A stretch of DNA of 52,667 bases from UBA4722 sp041690995 (GCA_041690995.1 JBEPVM010000007.1:1-52667), one strand, 5' to 3'. Positions 16,381-26,680 are shown, counted from the stretch's first letter. Numbers and translations: made by a program. Notes: a model not told the origin generated them from the letters alone.

Positions 16381-19149
16381 CTACATGAGACTACATTTAT
16401 TTCTATCGCTTTTTACTGCGAGGGTAACACCCATCGCTAGAGCTCCGATGGTTGCAACCGCTAACCCTACATTTCTTTTGTTCCAAAAAGAAGTCACGTC
16501 TTTTGACTTTTCTTTCTTTTTGATTTCAGTGCTTACTAATGCCGTTTCTTGTTCTTCTTTCGCGTCTGCCGGTAAAATAGTGAAGGATGAGCTTACTCCT
16601 CGGAATAGTCCAAGCGGGGACGGAATCGCAGCGGGTGGGAATGTAAAAACGGTTGTGACTGCGACAGGTGATGCAGAAGGTACATAATGGGCGATTGTTT
16701 CTAATAGCTTTTCTTTATCATAAGGCTTTGTGAGGTACGCATCCATGCCAACGTCTAGCGCTTCTTGTTGATGTTCGAGACGTGCATTACCAGAGAGACC
16801 AATAATCGGTGTCGGGGGACATAAAGACACCTGCTCTTTTTGACGGATAGCTTCGGTCGCTTCAAGTCCATTCTTGACGGGCATTTCAATATCCATAAAA
16901 ATTAAATCAATGGGTATTTTATCGTGTAGCTCAAGGGCTTCTTGGCCATTGTTAGCCACATGACAGATATGGCCAGCTTGTTGTAATTGTCTGACTAGAA
17001 TTTTCTGATTAATGAGGCTATCTTCGGCAATTAAAATGTTCAAACGCCTACCTATGCGCGGATTTAATTTCTTAGAGCTGAGAGGAGCGACAGGCGCAGA
17101 TTTTGCGTCTTCTTGAAGTCGAGGCGCTGGCGCGAGTTTAATCGTAAAACTAAATTGAGTCCCTTTCCATTTTTTGCTTTCTACTTCAATTGTCCCCTCC
17201 ATCAGTTCAATTAAGTTTTTGCTAATCACTAATCCTAAGCCAGACCCCCCATGCTCTGTCGAAATTTTTGGGTTGGCTTGTGCAAAGCGGTTAAACAGTT
17301 TATTTTGCTCTTCTTCGCTCATCCCGATCCCCGTATCTTTTACCGTAAATCGAAGGACCGTATGCGTACGAGTGTCTTCCAGAATGGAGAGGCTAACAGT
17401 CACCTCCCCCGTCTCCAATGTAAATTTGAGGGCGTTGGATAATAAATTGAGTAATACCTGCGTCAAACGGTTCGGATCACCTATCACCTTGATTTGAGTA
17501 GGCGGTAAATTCAACTGAAGACGGATCTGTTTTTGATGAGCTTGTGTTTCCACCATACCAACAGTGTCGCTGACTAACTTACTGAGATCAAAATCAATGA
17601 GATTAAGTTCGACTTTTCCGGCTTCAAGCTTCGACAAATTCAACACATCATCGGTGATCACTTTTTGGTAACGCGCACATTTATCAATGGCCTCGAGTGA
17701 TTCTCTGTCAGCTTCAAGCTGATGGAGAATTTTATCTCGAAGAGTGTCTGTCAGCTCCAGAGGCGATGCGCCTCGGATCATTTTTTCCATTGCATCGCTG
17801 CTTGATTGAAGGAGGCCCACATTACCGTAAATGCCATTCAAAGGATTACGTAGCTCATGGCACATGGTGTCAATAAATTGTTCTTGGCTTCTGCGGTGCT
17901 TTTCAGCGGCCTCTGCTAGTTTCCTCTGGTGCTCTTCCGTTTGTCTGATAGACGCTATTCGTGTTTCTTCTAATTCTTTGAGTTCCGTGATATCTGTCAA
18001 TGAACCCACATAACCTTTGACTTCATGGTTAACTCGTTCAGCCGTAAGTTGTGCCAATATCCAATATTCTTTGCGATGTGCTCCGAAAAAACGAAACTCT
18101 ATTTGGCAACTACCTGTCTCCTGACAGCGTTCCCAAGCCTGCAGAACAGAAGGCTGATCAGCAGGTTGAGGTAATTTAAACCAGAGTTGATCTTTAGCTT
18201 CCTTCTGCTCAATCCCTGTCATCGTTTGCCAATAGGGATTGGTATAGAGACAGTGACCTTCCAAGTCGGTATGAAAGATGCCTACGGGCAAGATGGAGGC
18301 GAGCGTGCTATACCGTTCATGGCTTATTCTTAATGCTTCTTCTTTCCTCTTAATATCTCGACTATGGTTATAAAGCTCAGCCTCCATTTGTTCGGTGCGC
18401 GCTTTTAAGGCGTCTGCACGCCTGTGTTGTTCCATCTCGTGTTGTTTAAGGTGGATGAAATCCGTGACATCTTCTACCCGATGAATAATAAAATCTACCG
18501 TACCCGTTTTTCCAAACACCGGTGTGTTAATGGGACTCCAATAGCGCTCTTCAAATTCGCTGCCTTCTGCTTTTGGACGACGAATATCATATTTTTGGAT
18601 AGGCATCGTGTCAACGGCGCTTCTTTCTACCACTTGTTGCAATGAGCGATGCAAATTGGGCATTCCATCTGCTTTAGGATCAGAAGGATTAGCAGGAAAT
18701 ATTTCAAATAGACCCTTGCCAAGAATCAGCTCTCGTTGTGTCATGGTGGCTTTTAGATACGCCTCATTCACGGCAACAATCGTAAATTCTGGATCAGGTT
18801 TTAAAATCAGATAGGGGCCGGGTGTGGATTCAAATAAAACTTGGAAATTAGGTAAGTCTTCATTCTGAGTCTCTCCGCTCATCGCCGATGAATTAGAAGA
18901 ACCCGGACCTCCGAACGTAGCGGATACAGCGGTTTTTGCAACTACCAGCGTTTTAATCTCAAATGTGATCGACTCTCTGTTATCTTCTATCGCTGGTGGC
19001 ATAAAAGTAGTGATCTGAGTTAATCCTTCAGGACAGGCTTCTGCTTTTGGGAAAATGGCTTCGGCGTCTCTATCATTTACTCGTACTCGAGATAAGTTGA
19101 GGCTAGGGGTAGAAAGAGGGTTTTCAGAAAAATCTGTCTGTCGTAACAT
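16381..19149 (-). CDS. PAS-PAS hybrid histidine kinase with receiver and C-terminal membrane helix
   Basis: The protein has 922 residues; AGAGG precedes the ATG. Order: unstructured N-terminus (1-90), PAS (about 95-235), coiled coil, PAS/PAC (about 275-395; GSLTDITELKE), HisKA with TMCHELRNPLNG (His431), HATPase with NLLSNALKFT, DTGIGM and GGSGLGLVISKNL (about 540-660), and a receiver (about 700-825; ILIAEDSLINQK, MDIEMPVKNG with Asp753, TKPYDKEK). A linker of about 65 residues follows, then a hydrophobic helix (VGLAVATIGALAMGVTLAV, about 893-911) and a short charged tail. A tail anchor after the receiver is unusual for a hybrid kinase, which normally has its membrane segments at the N-terminus. 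Asp753 could pass phosphate to the receiver proteins nearby. Confidence 0.92.
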   Translation of the reverse strand: MLRQTDFSENPLSTPSLNLSRVRVNDRDAEAIFPKAEACPEGLTQITTFMPPAIEDNRESITFEIKTLVVAKTAVSATFGGPGSSNSSAMSGETQNEDLPNFQVLFESTPGPYLILKPDPEFTIVAVNEAYLKATMTQRELILGKGLFEIFPANPSDPKADGMPNLHRSLQQVVERSAVDTMPIQKYDIRRPKAEGSEFEERYWSPINTPVFGKTGTVDFIIHRVEDVTDFIHLKQHEMEQHRRADALKARTEQMEAELYNHSRDIKRKEEALRISHERYSTLASILPVGIFHTDLEGHCLYTNPYWQTMTGIEQKEAKDQLWFKLPQPADQPSVLQAWERCQETGSCQIEFRFFGAHRKEYWILAQLTAERVNHEVKGYVGSLTDITELKELEETRIASIRQTEEHQRKLAEAAEKHRRSQEQFIDTMCHELRNPLNGIYGNVGLLQSSSDAMEKMIRGASPLELTDTLRDKILHQLEADRESLEAIDKCARYQKVITDDVLNLSKLEAGKVELNLIDFDLSKLVSDTVGMVETQAHQKQIRLQLNLPPTQIKVIGDPNRLTQVLLNLLSNALKFTLETGEVTVSLSILEDTRTHTVLRFTVKDTGIGMSEEEQNKLFNRFAQANPKISTEHGGSGLGLVISKNLIELMEGTIEVESKKWKGTQFSFTIKLAPAPRLQEDAKSAPVAPLSSKKLNPRIGRRLNILIAEDSLINQKILVRQLQQAGHICHVANNGQEALELHDKIPIDLIFMDIEMPVKNGLEATEAIRQKEQVSLCPPTPIIGLSGNARLEHQQEALDVGMDAYLTKPYDKEKLLETIAHYVPSASPVAVTTVFTFPPAAIPSPLGLFRGVSSSFTILPADAKEEQETALVSTEIKKKEKSKDVTSFWNKRNVGLAVATIGALAMGVTLAVKSDRNKCSLM

Positions 19150-19394
19150 ACGCGACCTCTTCTCGTATTTATTATTGCTACTTTTTATCCCTATTCTCCT
19201 CTTTTAACTTCGGTGGTTCAAGCAGAGAGTGCCGCGAATTTTTTGGGCCACTCCAGAGCGGAGAATTGTTTCGCAAATTTTCTTTTATAGCAATCTTGTC
19301 TTGACGCACTAGAGCTATTTTCAGAAAAGTGATAGGAAGGATAAGTTTACCCAATCCCGCGGGTTTGAAACGCCGAGCTTGTATCAAAAGCCGT
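19150..19394. other. Spacer between two minus-strand signalling genes
   Basis: This 245-bp spacer contains the upstream region of the hybrid kinase. A minus-strand frame across it (19178-19387) has no ribosome site or family resemblance and I do not count it as a gene. Confidence 0.4.
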
Positions 19395-21038
19395 TTAGTT
19401 TAGGGCACTTTTTGATTCAAGGAAAGGGGCGGGCAATACTTTTTTGACGACTTCCTCATACTCCTCTAATGCCGCAAGTTGTGCGTATATTTCTTTTTTT
19501 AAAAATGGTTTAGCAATATACTTTTCAATCCCCGCTTCACGTCCTTTTTGTTGGTCTTTCTCAAGCGCGTTGGCTGTAATAGCAATAATAGGTGTTCGTC
19601 TTAAGTTTTTTTCTTTTTCTCTTGCGCGAATTTCTTGAGTAGCAGTCAGCCCATCCATGTTAGGCATCACAATGTCCATAAAGATAATATCAAACGTAAA
19701 CTGATCATACGCGGCTAACGCTTCCAAGCCATCATTCGCAACGTGGCACTGATGGCCCGCAGACTGAAGGATACGGAGAAGCATTTTTTGGTTTATCATG
19801 TTGTCCTCAACGATTAATATTCGGCGCTTCCGAATAGGCGAAGAGGCACTGGCAGGTAAAGCAGAAGCGGCCCCTGCAGGCGGAAAAAAAACGCATGAAT
19901 GCACCATTGCCTGAGAAGGCGAATCCTTTGCAAATTCCGGGTCAGAGGCTCCAGCAGCATCGGCAGCGGAAAAAGGCGACTCTGCTTGTGCAGGCGCTTG
20001 AGCGAGGCTGGCTGAAGGTAACGCCACAGGACTTGATGAATCCAATGCAGCTGGCGTGTTAGCAGGGGCGACTGAGGAACGAGGAGAAGAAGGAGATTTT
20101 GTCTCTTCTTCAAACGGATCCACCACGGTATTGATTTCACTGTGCAAAGCACGTTTATCTTTTCCCGTGGGATCCAGGGCTTTAGCCACTAATAAGCGGG
20201 CCGCTTTACTGCCAGGGATTTCCAACATACCAAACGCATCTTGAAGGCGGCTTAATTCATCCTCGATGGGCTCTTCCATACAAAGCACACGCGGATGCGT
20301 ATTGACAATCACAGTATTAGCGCCGTAGTCCATCAGTTTAACCGTTTCTAAACATAAGCCTTGCTTTTTTAGGCGGGGTATTTCATCTTCCGTGTCCGTT
20401 ATTTCCGCAATATAACGGCCTAAGGCTTGACTTTCCGCTAACAGACGACGCGCATCCAGAAGGTTTTCAAAAGCTTTCCCTTCTTGTACGGTATCACTTT
20501 CATCATAAACCCCATTAAATAACCCTTCTGCTGAGAGTGGCTCATCACTCAGTAACGTTACAAAGCAGCAGGGGGCAGGGCAAACCCTATAATTACCGTA
20601 AATAGTCGGGGGCTCTAACTTATCTCTTGCAATTTCTTCGACCGTTGCTAATTCGACCTCTACCATAAACTGAGAATTATTCATGACATCGCCAGTCTCA
20701 CCCTGAATCACCAACTGTATAGGTTCGCCTATTTTTTCTTTCACACGTTTAATTCTGCTGGTGGGCTTACGTAATAAATCCAACGAATAATAAATAATAT
20801 TATTTTGTGACAAATGAAGCGGCTGAAAATTATAAATCAGTAAATATTCTGTTTCTTTATTACAAAAGTGGCCTTCATTTATTTTTGCTTGAACAAAGGC
20901 AACAACACGACCCACTTTACCCGCGATGTTATCGGGCACGCGATTGATGCTGGAAGGCCAAGAGCCAAAATAGGATCGTAGATTTTTTGTCTTATTGGCA
21001 TTCGCCGCAATCAGTGCAAGAAATTCAGTGCTTTTCAT
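19395..21038 (-). CDS. Receiver protein with an unrecognised N-terminal domain
   Basis: The protein has 547 residues from the ATG at 21038, which has AAGGAT 7 bases upstream; a TTG at 21056 is less likely. Residues 1 to about 310 form a folded domain I do not recognise (MKSTEFLALIAANANKTKN, later a Cys-containing YRVCPAPCCFVTLLSD). A Pro/Ala/Ser-rich linker (about 320-400) leads to a C-terminal receiver (about 403-525) with ILIVEDNMINQK, FMDIVMPNMDG (Asp455), ITANALE and AKPFLKK. The receiver closely resembles that of the LRR kinase at 27727. A receiver at the C-terminus suggests a final phosphate acceptor whose output is the N-terminal domain. There is no DNA-binding motif. Confidence 0.85.
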   Translation of the reverse strand: MKSTEFLALIAANANKTKNLRSYFGSWPSSINRVPDNIAGKVGRVVAFVQAKINEGHFCNKETEYLLIYNFQPLHLSQNNIIYYSLDLLRKPTSRIKRVKEKIGEPIQLVIQGETGDVMNNSQFMVEVELATVEEIARDKLEPPTIYGNYRVCPAPCCFVTLLSDEPLSAEGLFNGVYDESDTVQEGKAFENLLDARRLLAESQALGRYIAEITDTEDEIPRLKKQGLCLETVKLMDYGANTVIVNTHPRVLCMEEPIEDELSRLQDAFGMLEIPGSKAARLLVAKALDPTGKDKRALHSEINTVVDPFEEETKSPSSPRSSVAPANTPAALDSSSPVALPSASLAQAPAQAESPFSAADAAGASDPEFAKDSPSQAMVHSCVFFPPAGAASALPASASSPIRKRRILIVEDNMINQKMLLRILQSAGHQCHVANDGLEALAAYDQFTFDIIFMDIVMPNMDGLTATQEIRAREKEKNLRRTPIIAITANALEKDQQKGREAGIEKYIAKPFLKKEIYAQLAALEEYEEVVKKVLPAPFLESKSALN

Positions 21039-21160
21039 AATGAATCCTTGACCCAATTAGAAATGGACAGCTCGCTGGCAAATAACTTACTCGGTAACTT
21101 AATAGAATTAAGCCATAGCCGGCTCTCAATCATTTTGGAATTTTACGCGGATGAGAGTGT

Positions 21161-21204
21161 TTGTCTGTAGGAAATCTGCGTAATTTTCTATTCAGATAAT
21201 CACG
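21161..21204 (-). promoter_or_regulatory. Copy 1 of a repeated promoter-proximal motif
   Basis: TTGTCTGTAGGAAAT (21161-21175) followed 34 bp from its start by GATAATCACG (21195-21204) also occurs at 42453-42495 with almost the same spacing. The first part recurs exactly at 50059-50073. Here it lies about 120 bp upstream of the minus-strand receiver gene. Confidence 0.5.
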
Positions 21205-21339
21205 CGGTTTTTAAGATAAAAATTTTAAGTCCTATTAGAGAATCGATTTATTGAAAAATTATTTTTAATAGCGACTTAATTAAAAACATACATCCATTGT
21301 CGAGTACCCACTCCCCATTGCTGGAGAGCGGGCCTCTAA

Positions 21340-21373
21340 GAACGGGGCGTGCAACTTTCATTGCACCCCGCTC
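21340..21373 (-). ncRNA. Group II intron domain V
   Basis: On the minus strand the 34 nt read GAGCGGGG, TGCAA, a GAAA-type loop, TTGCA, CGCCCCGTTC. This is the catalytic hairpin with its AGC triad in the first stem, near-perfect pairing and a two-base bulge. The RT stop codon at 21358 falls inside this hairpin, so the coding region overlaps the catalytic RNA core. Confidence 0.85.
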
Positions 21374-22890
21374 AAGCTCGCATAAGGTTGGATAACTCGC
21401 AACCCGGCAGATTTCCCCATGTTGGCAATCAGTGATCTGGTTTTCCGTTCTGTTTCTCGCTGCTTAAAATAGTCCGTGTAACGAGGATTGAATGGATTCG
21501 CCTCAGCTTTAATTTTCTTATGTCGACGGATATGTGTGTCTGTTGCACGTTTCAGATAAAGTGGTTTTTGTTTTCCATCTGTATCTTTAACATGACAGTG
21601 AAAGCGCCAGTTGTCGCCTCTCAGACTTTTGAAATATTTATACATGATCCATCTTCTACCTTTCCGGGGATGTCTTTTTAGACCCCATCGCTTTAAGGCT
21701 AGGAAAATTTCGTTGTCGATCATTGAAAACACCTTGGAGGCCACGCTGCTCCTATAGTAATTTGTCCAGCCAGTTATCTTTTCATTTAACTGGTAGATTA
21801 ATTTATCTGTTGGACGCGCGGTGCTCTTTTTGATGCTGCTTTTTATATCCTTTAGAAATTTGCTGACGCTTTCCTTCGCTGGTTTTGTCAGCAGTTTTCC
21901 GTTCGAATATTTTCTAATATTGAACCCAAGGAAATTAAAGCCTTCATTTATCTGGGTGATTTTGGTTTTCTCTGGAGAGAGAGTTAAACCAACTTCCTTT
22001 AAGCTTGCTTGTATGATAGGAATCACTTTTTCCCGCAGGATTGATTCGTTTGCTGCTGTGACGACAAAGTCATCGGCGTAAAAGATCAAATTGATCTTTT
22101 CTTTATCCCGATGTTTTTGTTTTACACTAAGCAGTTTGCGTTCTAACCCTGACAAAGCCATAACTGCTATTGTCGGTGAAATGATTCCGCCTTGACATAC
22201 CCCCCGAGTCGTTGGATATTCTTCTCCATTTTCCATGAAGCCGGCTGTTAGAAATTTCTTCAGGATTATTTTATCCATCGGAATGTTCTGTATTAGCCAA
22301 TCATGGTCTATTTGCGAAAAACAATCCTTTATATCTCCTTCCAGAATCCATGTTGCTGATTTCTTTTTTGCTAAAGAAATAAAGCACTGAGCTATGGCAT
22401 CATGAGTTGACCGTTTCGGTCTGAAGCCATAGGAATTTGGATCTGCTCTTTCCTCTGCAATGGGTAATAGCGCTGTAAGCCATAGAGCTTGCATACAGCG
22501 ATCTTTCATTGTTGGGATTGAAAGGGGGCGCAATTTCCCAGATTTTTTCAAAATGTGTATTCGTCTTAATGGAGATGGAGTGTAGCTTCTCCGTTTTAGT
22601 TCGAATACCATTTGCATCTTTTGTTTCGGTGTGTTGAGCAGCAAACCATCCACGCCTGCTGTTCTTTTGCCAGTGTTACTAGTGACTCGTTTTACTGCTA
22701 AGCATTTAGCGTAAAATGAGGAGGTCAGTAGTCGTTGCAATGCTTTTATTTTGCCGCGCCTACCTTCTCTTTCTGCCTTGGCAATACGCATCTGGAGCCG
22801 TAATACGTGTGTTTTCGCTTTTGACCAGAATAATGATTTCCAGTTTGTGCGCTTCGTTGAGGAGGCACCAGTAGTGTTAGCTATTGTCAT
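21358..22890 (-). CDS. ltrA: Group II intron reverse transcriptase/maturase
   Basis: The protein has 510 residues from the ATG at 22890, which has GAGGA upstream; an in-frame extension to 22965 is possible. The RT palm is intact: GVDGLL, IPTMKDRCMQALWL, NSYGFRPKRSTHDAI, CQGGIISP and the catalytic YADD (about 271-274). It is followed by a maturase X domain (GFNFLGFNIRKY, ITGWTNYYR) and a basic C-terminus (RHKKIKAEANPFNPRYTDYF). I see no complete HNH endonuclease motif. It would splice and mobilise the surrounding intron. No disabling mutation is visible, so it may be active. It is unrelated in detail to the truncated RT at 52085. Confidence 0.93.
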   Translation of the reverse strand: MTIANTTGASSTKRTNWKSLFWSKAKTHVLRLQMRIAKAEREGRRGKIKALQRLLTSSFYAKCLAVKRVTSNTGKRTAGVDGLLLNTPKQKMQMVFELKRRSYTPSPLRRIHILKKSGKLRPLSIPTMKDRCMQALWLTALLPIAEERADPNSYGFRPKRSTHDAIAQCFISLAKKKSATWILEGDIKDCFSQIDHDWLIQNIPMDKIILKKFLTAGFMENGEEYPTTRGVCQGGIISPTIAVMALSGLERKLLSVKQKHRDKEKINLIFYADDFVVTAANESILREKVIPIIQASLKEVGLTLSPEKTKITQINEGFNFLGFNIRKYSNGKLLTKPAKESVSKFLKDIKSSIKKSTARPTDKLIYQLNEKITGWTNYYRSSVASKVFSMIDNEIFLALKRWGLKRHPRKGRRWIMYKYFKSLRGDNWRFHCHVKDTDGKQKPLYLKRATDTHIRRHKKIKAEANPFNPRYTDYFKQRETERKTRSLIANMGKSAGLRVIQPYASLSGVQ

Positions 22891-23511
22891 TTGCGTTTCC
22901 TCATTAATTCGGTTCTCCACACTTTCTCGCCATTTTGAACCCATCCGAAGTAGGCACGTTTTCACATCGCATGGTTATCATGCGTATCTGATTCATTGCA
23001 AATCAGCGTTCGCTTGCTCGGATATCCTATGTCTGCATAGCATCAGCATCCCTTACGGTTTGCCTGCCGCCGCTGTCGCCAACGGCGCTCTACAGATTTA
23101 CCACGTTCCGCCGTAAGAGCACGTGGACTTAGCCGCCCGCTATAGACCGGGAGAGTTATTGGCGGTGAGAAGTGTTACCCGCGAGCTTCTCCTCTCTCCT
23201 TACCACGGTTTCAGCCGTTTTCCATGGTTCTGCATTACGGTCTTTCAACGCAGGTTCAGATGTCTTCGGCATATCCACTATCTCGCGCTTGCCCAGTCTA
23301 CGGTTACCAGGAGGGCCCGCTACTCGCGTTTTGGATCCCGCGTTTTCACGCTTCGCTGCTTTGTCCGATCCGCTCTTTATTCAGGATCGTAGATTCATCC
23401 AGCCGCATGGATGGTGATGTCATCACTTCCTGTAGAGCATCACAGCTCTTACTGGCGACATCGTGTCGCACCGGGTCTTGCAGACTAACCGCCAAAAGTG
23501 GTCAATCTGGA

Positions 23512-26500
23512 TTAAGCCACCTTCCAAATGCGGTGTTTTAGAGGTATTTCAAGCCACTTTGCCATTTCTTCTATGTCAATAAACCCGTTACTTTTTTTAA
23601 AGCTATACCGACCTGTAAACAGGACATGAACCCAAGCAATAGGTGAAATTCTAGAAAACTCGTCAATCACTTCTGGTGTAACGCCTTCCTCCATCATTTT
23701 TTCATAAACGGTATTTAAAATAATACTGTTATAATCAATAATACAATTGGCGATCAGTCTCGCTGCATGAGCGCTGATGCGATTATCAACGACTCTTTTG
23801 CCTTTAAAAATACCTTGATACACTTTCCTGATAAATCCTTGCAGCTGATGATAGGACTCTGTTCTATTCCGCGCAGTACGTAGCGCTTTTCTGAGGGGCA
23901 TACCATTAATTAAATTTAATAGGTGTGTGCTTTTAAATAATTTATTGTACTCAAACAAGGCTGCTTTAAGTCTCGCATAGCGCGCGTGTGAGTTGAGTTT
24001 TCTAATAATATGGCTTTGGGTATTTTCTTGCATAATTAAAGAAAGTAACACCCGTAACACACCTCTCTTCTGCGATTTAATTCTTTCTACATTGAGGGTG
24101 TTTTTAGGTTTCAAAATACCTGTATAATGAGCAACGGGTTTTACAGAATATAAGTCGTCCGCCGCTTCTCTTACATTTTTAATGCTGGGCACATACTCTA
24201 CATCTATTGCGTCTAATGCCACAAAATTGAGTTGGTTAAGAGAGTGATTGTCTCCCGTCACCATGTCAATTTCAATATCAGTTTTATTACCATAGATCAT
24301 ATCAAAAAGAGCATGTCCTTCATATTCATTAAGCCCCATATTTTTAGCATTTACAGCCACAAAATTTGCAATCAAGGTATACAAAGATATTCCGCGCCCA
24401 CGACCAAAATATTTCTTTGAATATCTGGACTGGATAGTATTATCACTGGTAGAAAATTTTTGTCCGTCTGCATCCGCTAATAGTTTATCATCGAGGAAGT
24501 GAATGTATGTAGTTGCTTGTCCTATCATTCGCTGCACATAAAGTACTGATACGAATAAAATCCTCGCGCGTTGATCGCAAAAGATTAAAATTGAGATCGG
24601 ACATCTCGGCCATTTTCAATTCGCCTCCACCAAATGCTTCTGACATGAGGCACCCATTGAGCGCTAATGTCACAGGCTTCTTTCTTTTGACATAGCGATC
24701 TTTCAGATGAGTAAAACTCTTCCATAAAGGGATACGCTCGCCCATGAACATAATGACATTGGCTAATTCAGATTGAGGTAAGGTTTTAAAAAAAGTATCT
24801 TCAAGAGGTTCGCTGCTATCATAGAGCAGGCTCCATTCCATCTCGCCTGTTTTTGTTTCCTCCATCTTTAATCCTGTATTATATCCTAAGTGAATGTTTT
24901 CTGTTGTGACATCCCAGGCCTCGTCCAGTTGCTTAATCGCGTCTTCTAATCTTTCATCACAATAAATGGGTATCTTGGGGTATCCCAATTCAGCAGCGAT
25001 CTTTTCAACATCATTGACTAATGCGTCATCCACAAGATCTTGGTCAATATCACAATAAGAAATGCTCTCATTGCAACACAGAAACCCTCGATCAATTTGA
25101 TGACATACTTTTTGATAAACAAAAAATTCAAATAAATAAGGGTCAATAAACCGATCACTTGCCTTTCGTTTTAAATACCGCCTCATGCGTTTTGGAACCG
25201 TTATTCCAAACTCATCTGCTAATTTGAACTGAGACGGATTTTTTCCACGTCCATAATGCGATTTTAGTAAATGGATCAGATCCATGAGCTTGCTGTTTTT
25301 TTTGTAATGTGAAAATTCTATTGCCAGTAAAATAGGCCGCAAGTAGAGCGAAAACAGACGTGATGATTTTAAATAAAATTCCCATTTTGAAGCGGTTTTA
25401 TCAAAGGTATTGCCTTTTAGAAACAGTGCTAAAGCAGAGAATTGTTCTTTAGGCAAAATGCTATAGGCTATCTGGTTTAATTCTTCATGACTCAATCCTT
25501 TATCACGAACTGGGAACCATTCCAGAAATTGCGCTAACTTAGGAAATTCCACCACTAACGCTGCGCTGTGTTCCATCATTTTGACCTCTGCATAAGATTT
25601 ACCTGCTTCTAAAAGCATATGGGTGTGGTAAACAAAGCTGGTGATAAGATTGTCCATGATTTTTTGATAACAATGGTAGATGAAACACAGCGCATGAAAA
25701 AACTGTTGCGGTTTGCTGAGTCGCCTGAGTCGAAAAGCTGCATACTGCTCAACTATATCCGCACAATAGCGAATGGCATTTTTAGATAATTTAAGTGTAG
25801 GCAGAAATTTTTTTGCAAATTCATATAAATCAGCAAGGCTCTCTGCTTTATCTATTTCAGTTCTTACGGCTGTATAGTTAAAATCCTTTTGATCGCCACG
25901 TATGATATTCAGTGGACTCTCATTACCCTCGCGATTAATCAATACAGAAAGAAGCTGTTGCTTGTGATCGGGTATAGATGAAATCAATTGATTAATCCGC
26001 TTCTCTTCAGCAGCATAGGCTTTAGTAAACAGATTTTGTAATGTTCTGTAGCTGGGGACAACGATTTGTTGGCGGTCAAAATAGCTTAATAATTGGCGTA
26101 AGGCACTATGACTTTTAGGATAGTATCGAAGAAGTTCACTAATATAAAGTTCAATGGAGTGTTGATAGAGAGGCGACCAGTCTCTGTAATCAAGCAACTG
26201 AAGAATAGTGCGTTTCTGCTCGCTAATAGAATGACGAGAAGGTTGTCCTGCTAAAGCGATTTCTTTACTTTTAACGAAATGAAAAAGAATATACTCTACA
26301 TCAGCGGGAATATCTTCAAAGACAAAATCAAAAAACCGATGCTTCGCTTTAAAATACCCTAACTGCAAAATGAAATAAACACGCGTTTTAAAATTTGAAT
26401 AAAGATTTAAAGCACGAGACTCCTCTTCACTTTCAATCGTGAAATAAAGTTTTCTCTCTTTCTCATTAAAATGTGGGAGAGCGTAAAGTTCTGTGATCTC

Positions 26501-26533
26501 TGTTTTAGATAATAAATCAATATGCTCGGTCAT
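23512..26533 (-). pseudogene. tnpA: Tn3-family transposase, split by a one-base frameshift
   Basis: Two frames encode one TnpA of about 1000 residues, the family length: 24488-26533 (681 residues, N-terminal part) and 23512-24537 (C-terminal part). The first ends CAANDRTSNYIHSLPR while the second carries the true continuation QATTYIHFLDDKLLADADGQ, so a single extra base near 24512 breaks the gene. The C-terminal part has the family catalytic features: Asp in DADGQKFSTSD, Asp in VTGDNHSLNQL and Glu in RTESYHQLQGF. Ribosomal -1/+1 shifting is not typical of Tn3 transposases and no slippery run is present, so I call it inactivated. Confidence 0.85.
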
Positions 26534-26568
26534 AGTGTGACTAACCAGAGTAAGTTCAATAAAACGCT

Positions 26569-26680
26569 CCGGGCTGTTGAAAAACCTTATATTTTTTAGA
26601 CAGATGAATTAATATAAGTTATAAAATAATAATATTTTTATTAGCTGTTGGCAATAATCTAGGGTTTTTCAACAGCCCGG
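26569..26680. mobile_element. 112-bp MITE-like element between tnpA and tnpR
   Basis: CCGGGCTGTTGAAAAACC (26569-26586) and its exact complement (26663-26680) bracket 76 bp of very AT-rich DNA without a gene. GGGCTGTTGAAAAA-like ends occur in several IS families (IS1182 and IS5 relatives), so this looks like a non-autonomous derivative of an IS not present in the window. It lies in the tnpA-tnpR control region (26534-26854), where resolution sites normally lie, and could alter both. The remainder of that gap holds the divergent promoters; I cannot define the res subsites. Confidence 0.65.

Larger units (their letters stand above)
21299..23471 (-). mobile_element. Complete group II intron with its own reverse transcriptase
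   Basis: On the minus strand the element starts with the consensus 5' end GTGCGAC (23471 downward) and stem-rich sequence typical of domain I. It carries a maturase/RT gene and finishes with a canonical 34-nt domain V (21373-21340), a domain VI hairpin and a 3' end TACTCGAC at 21299. The boundaries follow established group II rules (5' GUGYG, 3' AY). The 5' exon ends GCAAGACCCG, only 10 bp outside the left end of the Tn3-family element; the 3' exon begins AATGGATGTATG. The frames seen on the plus strand across 22.9-23.5 kb are shadows of the folded RNA part. Confidence 0.85.

Noticed and set aside
19178..19387. 69-codon minus-strand frame before the hybrid kinase
   Set aside because: No start signal and the region is best read as an upstream spacer.
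22980..23540. Several plus-strand frames of 60-120 codons
   Set aside because: They are antisense to the 5' RNA domains of the group II intron; structured RNA often leaves such open frames.
23512..24537. Programmed frameshifting in the Tn3 transposase
   Set aside because: No slippery run at the junction and the family does not use frameshifting; simple inactivation is more likely.
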